The notes under the pieces are model-generated. The model saw only the letters and a list, made by a program, of their open reading frames with translations. It made no database searches and was not told the DNA's origin. 64,000 bases of DNA from Halovenus carboxidivorans (GTDB taxonomy: Archaea > Halobacteriota > Halobacteria > Halobacteriales > Haloarculaceae), in contig NZ_WUUT01000003.1 of the NCBI RefSeq assembly GCF_009831575.1, forward strand, positions 246,748-310,747. The letters run 5' to 3'. Below are positions 27,823-36,928 of this stretch, in pieces (positions within the stretch are counted from its first letter, which is position 1; every line of letters starts with the position of its first letter). The position numbers were made by a program, and so were the translations under genes.

Positions 27823-28860
27823 TCAGGCGGTGATCGTCACGTCGGGCATCTCCAGAAACGCGGTCTCGTAGCCGGTGTGACGGGCGGTCTGTGGCGGTGC
27901 ATCGATACTGATCGTGATCGTGTCGCCGGGTTCGACCTCGTCGACCGGACGCCGGTAGTGGTACTTCCGGGTGGGATCGATCGCCGGCGTCAGCGACCCC
28001 TCCGAGACCGTCTGGCCGTCCCGTTCGTGAGTGGCCGACAGCGACATCAGCGGTAGCACGAAGCCGTTGAACGGCGTCCGCGGGGAGACGACGAGCGAGG
28101 AGCCCTCGGAGTAGACCAGAAAGACCGCATCGCCGCTGGTCGCTCGTCCGAGCAGGCGACCGGGCATCTCGTTCGGACCCGGCGCGAACGACAGCGGGTG
28201 GGCCGACATCTGCATCGGCTGGACGGCGGCGTGGGCGCCGCGCTGTTCGGAACGACTCTCGCTCGTGATGCCGTGGTTTCGCTTGGATAGCTCGAAGTCG
28301 AACTCGAAGCTCACCGACTCAGCCCCCTCGAAGCTCCCTTCGAGGCCGCCTCGCTGCCGCAGCGACGGGCTGCCAATATCGACCGTGATCGTGTACTCGC
28401 CCCACTCCTCGAGGTTGAAGTTATCGCCGAAGTGAAAGCCCATCTGCTGGCTGAGCATCGGCCACATCGCCTTCTGAATCGGGGTCGTCCCTTCCTTGTC
28501 GAGGGTGACCCCGAGTCCGGACGCAATCGGAAAGACCGTCTCTGTCTCCGTGTCCCACACCGAGGCCATGACGTGGATGGCGTCGTCTCGGTCCGTGAGA
28601 TCGACGCGGTTCCGGCGGTCGCCGGCGACCGTCCAGAACTGCGTCGGAAACGTGTAGGAGACGCCCACCGTGAGCGAACCGGTTTCGGCGAAGCCAATCA
28701 TCTGCATCCCGACCTGATGACCGGTGTGATAGACCTCACCGTCTCGCTGCCACGGCGGTCCGGCCTCTACGTCCGGCGCTTCGGACCCGAGGGATAGACA
28801 GCCGGCCATCGAGACGAGGCCAGCGGCAGCGCCACTCTTCAGAAACGTTCGCCGCCTCAT
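27823..28860 (-). CDS. Tat lipoprotein, P19/Tp34-like periplasmic iron-binding family
   Basis: A 345-aa exported lipoprotein: RRRTFLKSGAAAGLVSMAGC has twin arginines at 2-3 and a lipobox Cys at 21. The first half (GHQVGMQMIGFAETGSLTVG, DDAIHVMASVWDTETETVFP) resembles the Met/His-lined immunoglobulin-like fold of P19/Tp34 Fe2+ transport proteins. A second domain of about 130 residues (LLGRATSGDAVFLVYSEGSS to TGYETAFLEMPDVTITA) is a haloarchaeal addition. It ends one base from the DyP-like gene, facing it. Likely role: binding Fe or Cu at the cell surface. Medium certainty. Confidence 0.6.
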   Translation of the reverse strand: MRRRTFLKSGAAAGLVSMAGCLSLGSEAPDVEAGPPWQRDGEVYHTGHQVGMQMIGFAETGSLTVGVSYTFPTQFWTVAGDRRNRVDLTDRDDAIHVMASVWDTETETVFPIASGLGVTLDKEGTTPIQKAMWPMLSQQMGFHFGDNFNLEEWGEYTITVDIGSPSLRQRGGLEGSFEGAESVSFEFDFELSKRNHGITSESRSEQRGAHAAVQPMQMSAHPLSFAPGPNEMPGRLLGRATSGDAVFLVYSEGSSLVVSPRTPFNGFVLPLMSLSATHERDGQTVSEGSLTPAIDPTRKYHYRRPVDEVEPGDTITISIDAPPQTARHTGYETAFLEMPDVTITA

Positions 28861-28916
28861 TATCTAGCTGTAGGGGAAACCGCTGTTAACCGTTTTGATC
28901 GGGGTTCCAGCGCCGG

Positions 28917-29684
28917 TCAGTCCGACCCGGCGAGCGGCGCCTCCTCCGGGACGACCTCGCTGTCCAGTCGGTCGACGACCGATTCGAGGACGGGCACCAT
29001 GTTCTCGGTGTCTTCCTGGTTGTACTCGATGAGTCGGTCGAGTGCGCCGTCGACGCCGCGTTCGTGTTCGTGCCAGAGCCGGACCGCCTCCCGGCCGTCG
29101 ACGTCCGGAAGCTCTCGCCCGATCCCGAGTTCGCGTTCGATCTCGCTCAGCCCACCGGAGAGGCCGACCTTCCGACACGTCGGCATCAGGTCGATATGGG
29201 GCAGGTCGAGGTCGATATCGAAGGCGTGTTCGAGAAACGGGATATCGAAGCGAGCGCCGTTGAACGTCACGACCAGCCCGGCGTCCTCGAAGGCGCCGAG
29301 CAGGTCCTCCCGCGTCAGATCGTCGCCCCGGACCAGCGTCCGGGTCTGCCCGTCCCGATGGAGAGACACGGTGGTGACCACGCTGGAACGCTTGTCTAGT
29401 CCTGTCGTCTCGATATCAAAAAAGCAGGCCTGGTCGCGGAAACTCTCGTAGAGTCGCCACCGCGCTCCCGTTGGGAACGACCGCTCGAAGTACGACACGT
29501 CGCCTCTCTCGAGCGCCCGCTGTCCCCCTTCGATGAACGACTCGATCCGCTCCGCGCGGGTCGGGCCGACCCCCTCGCAGTCGTGATCGAACTCCGTCCA
29601 GTGGGTCACCCCCTGTCGCCAGAGCCGACGCTCGATGGTCTCGCCGATCCCCTCCGCACCGAGAAAACTGTTCTCGACTCGCAC
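28917..29684 (-). CDS. DEDD-family 3'-5' exonuclease-like protein (RNase H fold)
   Basis: A 255-aa protein. A short N-terminal helix-hairpin-helix-like part (GIGETIERRLWRQGVTHWTE, GVGPTRAERIESF) precedes a YprB-type RNase H-like exonuclease domain with FFDIETTG (88-95, Asp90/Glu92), TFNGARFDIPFLE (about 138-150) and YNQEDTENM (about 222-230), i.e. all the acidic exonuclease residues. Probably acts on DNA or RNA ends. It lies 56 bp from the P19-like gene start, same strand, but no functional link is evident. Confidence 0.83.
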   Translation of the reverse strand: MRVENSFLGAEGIGETIERRLWRQGVTHWTEFDHDCEGVGPTRAERIESFIEGGQRALERGDVSYFERSFPTGARWRLYESFRDQACFFDIETTGLDKRSSVVTTVSLHRDGQTRTLVRGDDLTREDLLGAFEDAGLVVTFNGARFDIPFLEHAFDIDLDLPHIDLMPTCRKVGLSGGLSEIERELGIGRELPDVDGREAVRLWHEHERGVDGALDRLIEYNQEDTENMVPVLESVVDRLDSEVVPEEAPLAGSD

Positions 29685-29733
29685 AGGTCTACTGTGTGAG
29701 CCCTCGAATTAACCGTTTCGATCAACGGTGGGG

Positions 29734-30606
29734 TCAGGCGTTGACGCGTTCGAGATACTGCGTGACGACGATCTGTCCCGTCGACGTGAGCACTGGCGCG
29801 TGCTCGCCGGACTCCACCAGCCCCTTTTCGTGGAGGGCGTGCAACCGTTTCTGAACCTCCTCCGGTGGGATCCCGAGCACGCTCGCAAGCGCGATATCCC
29901 TGTCTCCCGTCGAGTAGAGCGCGGTCAGCAGTTCGGTCTCGCCCTCGGACAGCGAGAGGTCGCGGAGTGTAGCCATCTGCTCGTCGTACTCCCGGCGGAG
30001 ATACCGCCCGAGAATCGACAGGAGCCGATTCGATTCGGTGGCTGTGACGGTCGTGATGGTGTCGCCGGTTCGGACGTGATCGACGACCGCCACCGGTCGT
30101 TCCCGGCCGTCGACCGTCCTGTGCTCGCGGCTGAAATCGATCACGCCGTCGAGCGCGACGACGACCGGTCCCTCGCCCGTCTCGAAGGTGAGCCGCTCCC
30201 GTTCGACGGCGAGGACGGCGCTCCGAAAGTCGGTCCCGAGGACGCGCCCGCCGAGCTTGGCCGGGTGTTTCACCGTGGCGCGGCTCCCGTTGAGAATCGC
30301 CTTGAACAGGATCGTCGTGAACTTTCGGACGGTCTGTTCATCCGTGGCGATCAGCGCGACCTCCCGCCGTCCGTCCCGCTCGAACGCGACCGTGACGGGC
30401 GTTCCGGGGAGTGGCTCGAACAGGTTCGGAACGGACCCAGCTCGAACGTCGAACACCGACGACAGGGGGACCACGAGCTGCTCGTCGGCCGTCGCCGCCA
30501 GGGCGAGTTTGTCGTCTCGAAGGACGAGCCGCCCCTTCGTCGGCGTCTCGATGGCGTCGGCTTCGACGGTGAACTGTGCCGTGAAGTCTGCGAGGACCGA
30601 CGACAT
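29734..30606 (-). CDS. cheF: taxis protein CheF
   Basis: A 290-aa archaeal CheF homologue, the adaptor that carries phospho-CheY to the archaellum motor (FlaCE/FlaD). Recognised from the opening SVLADFTAQFTVEADAIETP, two PH-like beta-rich repeats (RLVLRDDKLALAATADEQLV, SAVLAVERERLTFETGEGPV) and the C-terminal winged helix (SEGETELLTALYSTGDRDIA, LHEKGLVESGEHAP). No other che or arl gene is in the window, so it is a detached copy; whether it is the main or an accessory CheF cannot be decided here. Same strand as the exonuclease, 50 bp upstream of it. Confidence 0.85.
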   Translation of the reverse strand: MSSVLADFTAQFTVEADAIETPTKGRLVLRDDKLALAATADEQLVVPLSSVFDVRAGSVPNLFEPLPGTPVTVAFERDGRREVALIATDEQTVRKFTTILFKAILNGSRATVKHPAKLGGRVLGTDFRSAVLAVERERLTFETGEGPVVVALDGVIDFSREHRTVDGRERPVAVVDHVRTGDTITTVTATESNRLLSILGRYLRREYDEQMATLRDLSLSEGETELLTALYSTGDRDIALASVLGIPPEEVQKRLHALHEKGLVESGEHAPVLTSTGQIVVTQYLERVNA

Positions 30607-30927
30607 GCGCTGATAGTGGCGTATCGGGGAGGATCTTCTTTAGCCTTACTCCACGACGAAAAGAGCCGCTGGCTCTCACTGCGGACCCCTCGTCGGGAGG
30701 CCGTGCGACGAGTCGATCCCGAAACAGAGTTGACCACACGTCGAGTAGGTGTGAGCGTATCAGCCGGCCGATCACGACAGCAGTCGTAACGGACCGACCC
30801 CTCGGCACCGGCCGCCGATATCGCCGCGAGGACCACCTACCGCAACGCTCCCGACGATGATCAGAACCACAGCGACCACGATAGGCACCGACAGCGAACA
30901 CTGCCCGACGAGCGCCGGGGGCCGAGC
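30607..30927. other. 321-bp gap between cheF and the ICL-family gene
   Basis: Holds the divergent promoters of the two flanking genes. No tRNA or strong hairpin was seen. The only coding hint is a 38-codon GTG-started frame on the minus strand (30772-30888) with one hydrophobic helix, too weak to call as a gene. Confidence 0.4.
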
Positions 30928-31875
30928 ATGACGGCCGCTGGCGCTCGGCTCAGACGCCGCCTCGACGGCGACGACCTGCTGGTCTGTCCCGGCGTCCACG
31001 ACCCGATGACGGGTGCCGTCGCCGACGCGGTCGGCTTCGACGCCGTTTACATGACCGGCTACGGCACCTCGCTGTCCACGACCGGCTACCCCGACGCCGG
31101 CCTGATCACGATGCCGGAGATGATCGACAACGCCGCGAACATCCAGGAGCGGATCGACGCCCCGCTGATTGCCGACGCGGACAACGGCTACGGCAACGCC
31201 ACCAACGTCGTCCGCACGGTCCGGGAGTACGTCAAAGCCGGCGTCGGCGCGATCCACATCGAAGACCAGACGTTTCCCAAACGCTGCGGCCACACCAGAG
31301 GGCGGCAGGTGATCGACCGCGAGGAGGCCGTCGGCAAGGTCGCTGCGGCCGCGGACGTGCGCGACGACCGCGGCGAGGATCTCGTCCTGATCGCCCGGAC
31401 TGACGCTCGCGGGACCGCTGACGGCTCGCTCGAGGAGGCGATTGTCCGCGCCAACGACTTCCTCGACGCGGGCGCAGACGTGGCGTTCGTCGAGGGACCG
31501 ACCGACGAGGCGGAACTCGGGACGGTCGGCCGGGAGGTCGACGGCCCGCTGGTCTACAATTTCGTCGGCGGGATTGGCAGTTCGCCGTACGTCGACCTCG
31601 CCGACCTCCGGGAGTGGGGCTTCGATCTGGTCATCTTCCCGCTCGCGGCCACCCTGTCGACTATCGCCAACGTCTACGCGGACATGGCGGCTTTCGCCGA
31701 GGATCCCGTGGGCGCGATGCGGGCCATCGACGAGACGTTCGCCGACCAGCCGGTCGGCAGTCTGCACGAGTTCTCGGGCTTCCCCGAGGTGATCGAGTGG
31801 GAGCGCCGGTATCTCCCCGACGACGAACGGGGGAAATACGAGGGCTCGCTGGGCGACGAGGTCGACGGGGCGTAA
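30928..31875 (+). CDS. isocitrate lyase / PEP mutase superfamily enzyme
   Basis: A 315-aa TIM-barrel C-C lyase. Superfamily signatures: VYMTGYGTSLSTTGYPDAG, the metal site DADNGYG (83-89), IEDQTFPKRCGH with the catalytic-loop Cys (KRCGH, 118-122), and LIARTDARG (about 151-159). The KRCGH form is shared by isocitrate and methylisocitrate lyases; the length fits methylisocitrate lyase (PrpB) or oxaloacetate/2,3-dimethylmalate lyases better than classical isocitrate lyase. No prpC/prpD or malate synthase is adjacent, so the substrate is open. It precedes the radical SAM gene by 69 bp on the same strand. Confidence 0.85.
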   Translation: MTAAGARLRRRLDGDDLLVCPGVHDPMTGAVADAVGFDAVYMTGYGTSLSTTGYPDAGLITMPEMIDNAANIQERIDAPLIADADNGYGNATNVVRTVREYVKAGVGAIHIEDQTFPKRCGHTRGRQVIDREEAVGKVAAAADVRDDRGEDLVLIARTDARGTADGSLEEAIVRANDFLDAGADVAFVEGPTDEAELGTVGREVDGPLVYNFVGGIGSSPYVDLADLREWGFDLVIFPLAATLSTIANVYADMAAFAEDPVGAMRAIDETFADQPVGSLHEFSGFPEVIEWERRYLPDDERGKYEGSLGDEVDGA

Positions 31876-31944
31876 CCCGTCGGTGAGGCCGTGACGACCG
31901 CGGTTCGCATCCCTTTTACAGATCGGTGCGTTAGGTACTGATCA

Positions 31945-32937
31945 ATGATTTCGAAGGGCTGTGAACAGTGCGCCGAGGGCGGCAAGATGGTGCTCTTTGT
32001 CTACGGCTACTGTGACCAGCGCGACTGTTTCTACTGCCCGCTCGGCGAGAACCGGAAAAACGTCACCGACGTCTACGCCAACGAACGCGAAGTGACCTGC
32101 GATCAGGACATCATCGACGAGGCGAAACGGATGGACGCGATGGGATCGTCGATCACCGGCGGCGAACCTCAGGAGGTGCTCGAGCGCACCTGCCGGTACA
32201 TCGAACTGCTGAAAGAGGAGTTCGGCGAGGATCACCACATCCACCTCTACACCGGGATCACCGGCGGCCGGGAGAACATGCGTCGACTCGCGGAAGCGGG
32301 ACTCGACGAGATTCGGTTCCACCCGCCCTTCGAGCAGTGGGGTGACCTCCACGGCACCGAGTGGGAAGACATCCTCTACATCGCCCGTGAGGAGGGACTC
32401 ACTCCGGCCTTCGAGATTCCGGGGATTCGCGCCGAAGAGGAGTTTCTCGACTTCCTCGAGGAGGGTGCCGCGGACTTCTGTAACATCAACGAGTTCGAGA
32501 TGAGCCAGGGGAACTTCCGGCGGATGCAGGAGGAAGGCTACGAACTCAAGGAGGGCCACATGAGCGCAGTCGAGGGCAGCCACGAGATTCTGGAGACCAT
32601 GGGCGACCACGAGAAAGTCTACTTCTGCACCTCCGTGTTCAAAGACGCCGCCCAGCACCGCAACCGGCTCAAACGGATGGCACAGAACATCCGCCGGCCG
32701 TTCGACGAGGTGACCGAGGACGGGACCTTGGTCTACGGCAAGACCTGGGCGTCCAGCGACCGACTCGACGAACTCGGCGTGCCGGCGGAGTACTACGCCA
32801 CCAAGACCGATCACGTCGAACTCGCGTGGTGGCTCCTCGAAGAGATGATCGAGGAAGGCGACCTCGAAGAGGGCGAGATTGTCGAGCAGTATCCGACGGT
32901 CGAGGGGACCGTCGTCGAACGAACACCGCTCGCATAG
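31945..32937 (+). CDS. radical SAM protein with Cx4Cx2C cluster motif (COG2108-like)
   Basis: A 330-aa radical SAM enzyme. The cluster cysteines are spaced C23-x4-C28-x2-C31 (YCDQRDCFYCP), not the usual Cx3Cx2C; the aromatic residue before the third Cys and the GGEP motif (72-75) are typical. An extra CxxC (C6, C9) lies in front and single cysteines at 52, in FCNINEF and in YFCTSVF. From memory this matches an archaeal family related to pyruvate formate-lyase activating enzymes (COG2108) with no known substrate. It touches the next small gene directly (stop at 32935-32937, ATG at 32938), so they form a bicistron. Confidence 0.85.
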   Translation: MISKGCEQCAEGGKMVLFVYGYCDQRDCFYCPLGENRKNVTDVYANEREVTCDQDIIDEAKRMDAMGSSITGGEPQEVLERTCRYIELLKEEFGEDHHIHLYTGITGGRENMRRLAEAGLDEIRFHPPFEQWGDLHGTEWEDILYIAREEGLTPAFEIPGIRAEEEFLDFLEEGAADFCNINEFEMSQGNFRRMQEEGYELKEGHMSAVEGSHEILETMGDHEKVYFCTSVFKDAAQHRNRLKRMAQNIRRPFDEVTEDGTLVYGKTWASSDRLDELGVPAEYYATKTDHVELAWWLLEEMIEEGDLEEGEIVEQYPTVEGTVVERTPLA

Positions 32938-33216
32938 ATGTACCTCTCACACCCTGTCCGGCGAATGCGAGAAGATCCGATCGACGGCGAAGCGGTGGTG
33001 TTGATCGTGACTGCCGAGGACGAGACGCAGCGCGAAGACCTCGAAACGGCCATCGAATCCGTCGGGGGGACGGTTACCGACCGCCTGCAGTTCGGCGCGC
33101 TGCGGGTCGAGATCGCGCAGCACCGCATCGACGACCTCTGCGAACTCGGCGGAATCGAATCGATCGAAACGGAACACGCCGTCGGCGTGGGCGGCGATGC
33201 GGGCGAAGACGTTTAG
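32938..33216 (+). CDS. small protein coupled to the radical SAM gene, unknown function
   Basis: A 92-aa protein starting on the base after the radical SAM stop codon. The pattern AVVLIVTAEDETQREDLETA, then VGGTVTDRLQFGALRVEIAQ, then LCELGGIESIETEHA gives a beta-alpha-beta layout like an S8 propeptide/inhibitor-I9 or ferredoxin-like domain. It lacks a signal peptide and a protease partner and has a single Cys. It might be a partner, a leader-binding module, or the substrate of the enzyme; nothing in the sequence decides. Ends 4 bp into the convergent protease gene. Confidence 0.65.
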   Translation: MYLSHPVRRMREDPIDGEAVVLIVTAEDETQREDLETAIESVGGTVTDRLQFGALRVEIAQHRIDDLCELGGIESIETEHAVGVGGDAGEDV

Positions 33217-34844
33217 ATCGGGTAGAAGAGGACGACGATCCCGAGCCCGACCGCCACCAACAGTCCGCCGCCGATCAGCCCGCTGTAGTTGATGTAGCTT
33301 TTGATCGTATCGTCAGCGGCGTGTAATCGCCGCATACCGGCCCACGGGCTCCGGCCACGGAGATACCAGCCCTCGATGTCGACGCGTTCCCCGATGAGTT
33401 CGGGAACGTTCCGGACGGAGAACAGAAGGTTTCCGAGAAACGGAAGCCAGCTCTCGTATTTCAGGTACATCAGCCCCGTCTCGTCTTTGAACATCAGGTC
33501 CGGTGAGAACCGGTAGCCGGCCTGTCCCCGGCCGATGAGTTCGCCGGACAGTCGCGCACGCCTGCCTCGGACCGGCGAGGCGTACGGGTCCGCGAGCAGT
33601 TCGAGCACCGTCGTCTCCTCGGGGTCGCCGCCCGGAAACTTGTAGCGGGTGCGGAAGATGATCGCTCCGCCGACGGCGACGAGCCAGCCGCCGACCAGCA
33701 GGGAAACGGAGAAACTGCCGCCGGCGATAGCGAACGCGATGTAGCCGAGTGGATAACCGACCGCTACCAGCGTCGGCAGCGAGAGCACGGCCACGTCACG
33801 GGCGAACCCGCGGTACATCCGGCCGCGGTCGACCGGGAACCGGCGGAGAATATCGTCGAAATCGAAGCGACTCGCGCCCTCCATCTCCGAGAGCGTGCGA
33901 ACTCGCTTGCCGGTCAGGGGATGTGTCGAGGTGAGTTCGAGTAGCTTCGCCCACGGATTCTTCAGATCGAACAGAAAAGACCGGAGCAGCAGGTCCGGGT
34001 CGCCGCTCTCCTGTGCGTTGTGATACATCATCCCGTCGTTTTTGCTCGCTCGGACGTTCATGATTCCGATATTGCGAGTGGCCTTCGAGAGTTCGGGGTT
34101 GTCCTCACTCATGACGATGCCGTAGGCAATCTTCACGAGCGCGCCGGAGAGTGCGTCGGGATGGGTGTACTCCGCGCCGAAGCGGTCGGCGGCGTACTCC
34201 CGGACGCGGCTCAGATAGAGGACTGCGTACTCCCCGACGAACCAGAAGAGGTAGGCCAACGCGCCGACGACGTAGAGCGCGCTCGCCGCCCGGCTCTTCG
34301 AGGATCCTCCGGCCGCGCCGTATCGCCAGGCGTGGACTGCGATCAGATACAGCAACTGGACAATCGTGTGAGCGACAGTCATGATGATGAAATCCCGGCT
34401 GGTGATGTGTCCGAGCTCGTGGGCGACCACGCTGGCGGTCTCCTCGTCGTCGAGAAACTCGAAACAGCCCTCCGTCAGGACGATCCGGGCGTTGTACCGG
34501 CCGGAGCCGTAGGTGAAGGCGTTGGGGTTTCGGTCGTCGATGTAGCCGAGTTTCGGCGTCTCGTAGCCGTACTCCTCCGTCACGTCCCCGATCGCCGCGG
34601 CCGAGGCCGGCGACCGCTCGCGGAGTTCGTCGAGGCTGATCCACTCCAGGCCGTACAACCACCGGTACAACAGGTCGTTGAACCACGGTCCGACGAACAG
34701 CACGAGCGCGTTGATCAGGACGACGGCGAGAACGGCGACTCCGAGGCTGACGGTCCCGAGTGCGATCATCAGTCCCAGAATAATTGCCAGCAGAAACCCC
34801 GACAGGAGACCCAGGGTCAGGATGGTCGCAATTCCTCGTCGCAT
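33213..34844 (-). CDS. HtpX-like M48 family membrane metalloprotease
   Basis: A 543-aa zinc protease of membrane quality control. Two N-terminal helices (about 8-30 and 35-53), the zinc motif VVAHELGHITSRDF (139-152, HELGH at 142-146), two further helices, and the third-ligand region REYAADRFGAEYT. This is twice the size of bacterial HtpX: about 220 extra residues follow with two more helices and a beta-rich domain (RRARLSGELIGRGQAGY, RVDIEGWYLRGRSPWAG) and a final hydrophobic helix. Some haloarchaeal HtpX homologues share this tail. Substrates unknown; the SPFH protein at 4396 is a possible partner in the cell. Confidence 0.87.
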   Translation of the reverse strand: MRRGIATILTLGLLSGFLLAIILGLMIALGTVSLGVAVLAVVLINALVLFVGPWFNDLLYRWLYGLEWISLDELRERSPASAAAIGDVTEEYGYETPKLGYIDDRNPNAFTYGSGRYNARIVLTEGCFEFLDDEETASVVAHELGHITSRDFIIMTVAHTIVQLLYLIAVHAWRYGAAGGSSKSRAASALYVVGALAYLFWFVGEYAVLYLSRVREYAADRFGAEYTHPDALSGALVKIAYGIVMSEDNPELSKATRNIGIMNVRASKNDGMMYHNAQESGDPDLLLRSFLFDLKNPWAKLLELTSTHPLTGKRVRTLSEMEGASRFDFDDILRRFPVDRGRMYRGFARDVAVLSLPTLVAVGYPLGYIAFAIAGGSFSVSLLVGGWLVAVGGAIIFRTRYKFPGGDPEETTVLELLADPYASPVRGRRARLSGELIGRGQAGYRFSPDLMFKDETGLMYLKYESWLPFLGNLLFSVRNVPELIGERVDIEGWYLRGRSPWAGMRRLHAADDTIKSYINYSGLIGGGLLVAVGLGIVVLFYPI

Positions 34845-35054
34845 ACTGCCCTCTCTCCGGGCTGGTAAGTAAGCGTTTGGAGAGCCCGTGGCTACGCGCG
34901 ATACCTGAAGGGGAAAGAGCGTGTGACGAGAAGAGGGGGTCTCCCTCTATCAGCACTGACGACTGCGAGGGATATATAATCGATCCGGCCGGAGTGAAAG
35001 TGAAAGTGCCGGACGGCGCGGACTCTCGGTGCGGCACAGAAGCGCCGGTCGTCC

Positions 35055-36830
35055 TCAGACGAGCAGTGCCGGCCCGAAGACCATCACGAGGACGGCGAAG
35101 ACCATTCCGATGGTCACGATGCTGGTAAACAGCGTCACGATCAGCCGCCGGTTCGGGACGGGGAGCCGCGAGACCACAGACTCCGAACTCGTCCGGAGGA
35201 TGTGGCCGCCGTCGAGCGGAAACGCCGGGATGCAGTTGAACAGCGCGAGGTTGAAGTTGACCCACCACGTCCAGAACAGCAGATTGATCGCCGTGAAGAC
35301 GAGTCCGCCGAGCGCGGAGAGCGGCCCCTCGATCACGAAGAAGGCGGTCATCTCCCCGTTGAAGCCGGCGAAGTTGTAGCTGACGCTCGGGTCCAGAAGC
35401 GTCGCGAACGGCAACACGAGCAGGTTCGCGAAGTAGACGAGAACCGACGTTACCGTGGGGAACGCGGCGGCGTTGCTCCCGTCGAGAAACGAGAGGAACT
35501 GCTCGGCGGGGTACGGATCAGCGCCGAAATCGTCGAAGACGAAGCCGCTGTAGCCCTTCGCCAGGACTGTCTCCGGCACACCGAAACTCCCGTCGCCGTC
35601 GACTGTCGCGTTGACGACGCGGCGCTCACCGCCGACGTACGCCTCGACTCTGAGCTCTGTCCCGGGCTCACGGCTGTCGAGGACTGATTCGTACGCCGAG
35701 GCGTTTGCGGTCCGAGTGCCGTCGATCCGAGTGATCGTAACCGACGTTCCGTCGGTCGGTAGACCGGCCTCGGCCAGCGCGCTTCCCGCGGTCACCTCGG
35801 CGATGTACGCCCCAACCGGGATCGTCGCGTTGCCACGGGTGGTTTCGAGGGTGGCGACGGCTCTGTTCTCCACGACCGCGGCGAAACCCGGTTCGGTGTT
35901 GACCGTCGTCCCGTTGACTGCCGTCACCTGGGTCAGCGGGTCGACATCGACGATATCGTCCGCGACGCCCTCGGCGTGTTCGAGGATCAGCAACCGCCGG
36001 TTGACCGTCACTGAATCGGCGTTCCGGCGGTCGACTTCGACCGTCGCGGCCGCGTTCCGGTCGAGTTCGGCCTCCAGTTCCGAGGCGTTTTCGACCGGCG
36101 TCCCGTCGATTTCCGTGATCACGTCTCCGTGTTCGATACCCGCCGCTGCGGCCCCGGAGCCGTCGATTGCGGTCCCGACCGGCGCTCCGGGGACGACGGC
36201 CACGGAGGCGGCCAGTGGGACGAGCAACAGCGCCGAGATCGCGCAGATGGCGAAGTTGTTGGTGATCCCGGCGGCGAACATTCGCGTCTGTGCGCCCCGG
36301 TCGGCCGCCTGCTGGTCGTCGGCGTCCGGTTCGACGAAGGCGCCGACAGGGATGATCGTGAACAGCGCGACGCCCATCGATTCGATTTCGATGTCTTCGA
36401 CCCGGCAGAGCAGGCCGTGGCCGCCCTCGTGGACGACGAGGCCGACCAGCAGGCCGAAGACGATTGCCGGTGCGGCAGACAGCGGCAGGAAGTCGTTCAC
36501 GCCGGGGATCACGAGCGCGTTCTCGGGGCTGTCGAGCGTGCCCGCGCCGTCCGGTTGTGCGAACACCGCCGGCACCGAGAGGACGACCGCGAGGCCGGCG
36601 ATAGCCATCACCACCAGGGCGATACCGACGCCGAGATTCCCCCAGGCCCGCCAGAACCGCTTGCGCTGTGCGATCCTGTTGAGGGCCGCCCGACCCCGTT
36701 TCGTGTGAATCGTCGTCAGCGGGCCGGTCACGCTCACCGCACTGGGGAGATAGCCGCGCGCGCTCAGCCCCATCGCAACTGCGGTGTAGAGAATGATACC
36801 GAGGAGGACCCACGTCAACAGGCCAAACAT
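35055..36830 (-). CDS. site-2 protease family intramembrane metalloprotease with PDZ domains
   Basis: A 591-aa M50 protease. Multiple membrane helices frame the zinc site VVHEGGHGLLCR (HEGGH at 134-138) and the second site CIPAFPLDGGHILR near residue 540. Between them are two PDZ-like segments (GIEHGDVITEIDGTPVENAS, then SALAEAGLPTDGTSVTITRI), so the enzyme probably cuts membrane-bound regulators after a first cleavage. ATG 36830 starts at the first hydrophobic helix (MFGLLTWVLLGIILYTAV); the longer frame upstream would run into the divergent gene. It shares the minus strand with the HtpX-like gene, 210 bp apart. Confidence 0.88.
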   Translation of the reverse strand: MFGLLTWVLLGIILYTAVAMGLSARGYLPSAVSVTGPLTTIHTKRGRAALNRIAQRKRFWRAWGNLGVGIALVVMAIAGLAVVLSVPAVFAQPDGAGTLDSPENALVIPGVNDFLPLSAAPAIVFGLLVGLVVHEGGHGLLCRVEDIEIESMGVALFTIIPVGAFVEPDADDQQAADRGAQTRMFAAGITNNFAICAISALLLVPLAASVAVVPGAPVGTAIDGSGAAAAGIEHGDVITEIDGTPVENASELEAELDRNAAATVEVDRRNADSVTVNRRLLILEHAEGVADDIVDVDPLTQVTAVNGTTVNTEPGFAAVVENRAVATLETTRGNATIPVGAYIAEVTAGSALAEAGLPTDGTSVTITRIDGTRTANASAYESVLDSREPGTELRVEAYVGGERRVVNATVDGDGSFGVPETVLAKGYSGFVFDDFGADPYPAEQFLSFLDGSNAAAFPTVTSVLVYFANLLVLPFATLLDPSVSYNFAGFNGEMTAFFVIEGPLSALGGLVFTAINLLFWTWWVNFNLALFNCIPAFPLDGGHILRTSSESVVSRLPVPNRRLIVTLFTSIVTIGMVFAVLVMVFGPALLV

Positions 36831-36928
36831 TATCTGGAGTATGGGCGGGTCCAGCAAAGAGCGTTTGGTTCGGTCGGTTCGAGCCCGCAGTCCCGGAGTA
36901 TTAATTACCCGGCGACCGCATGGCCTGT

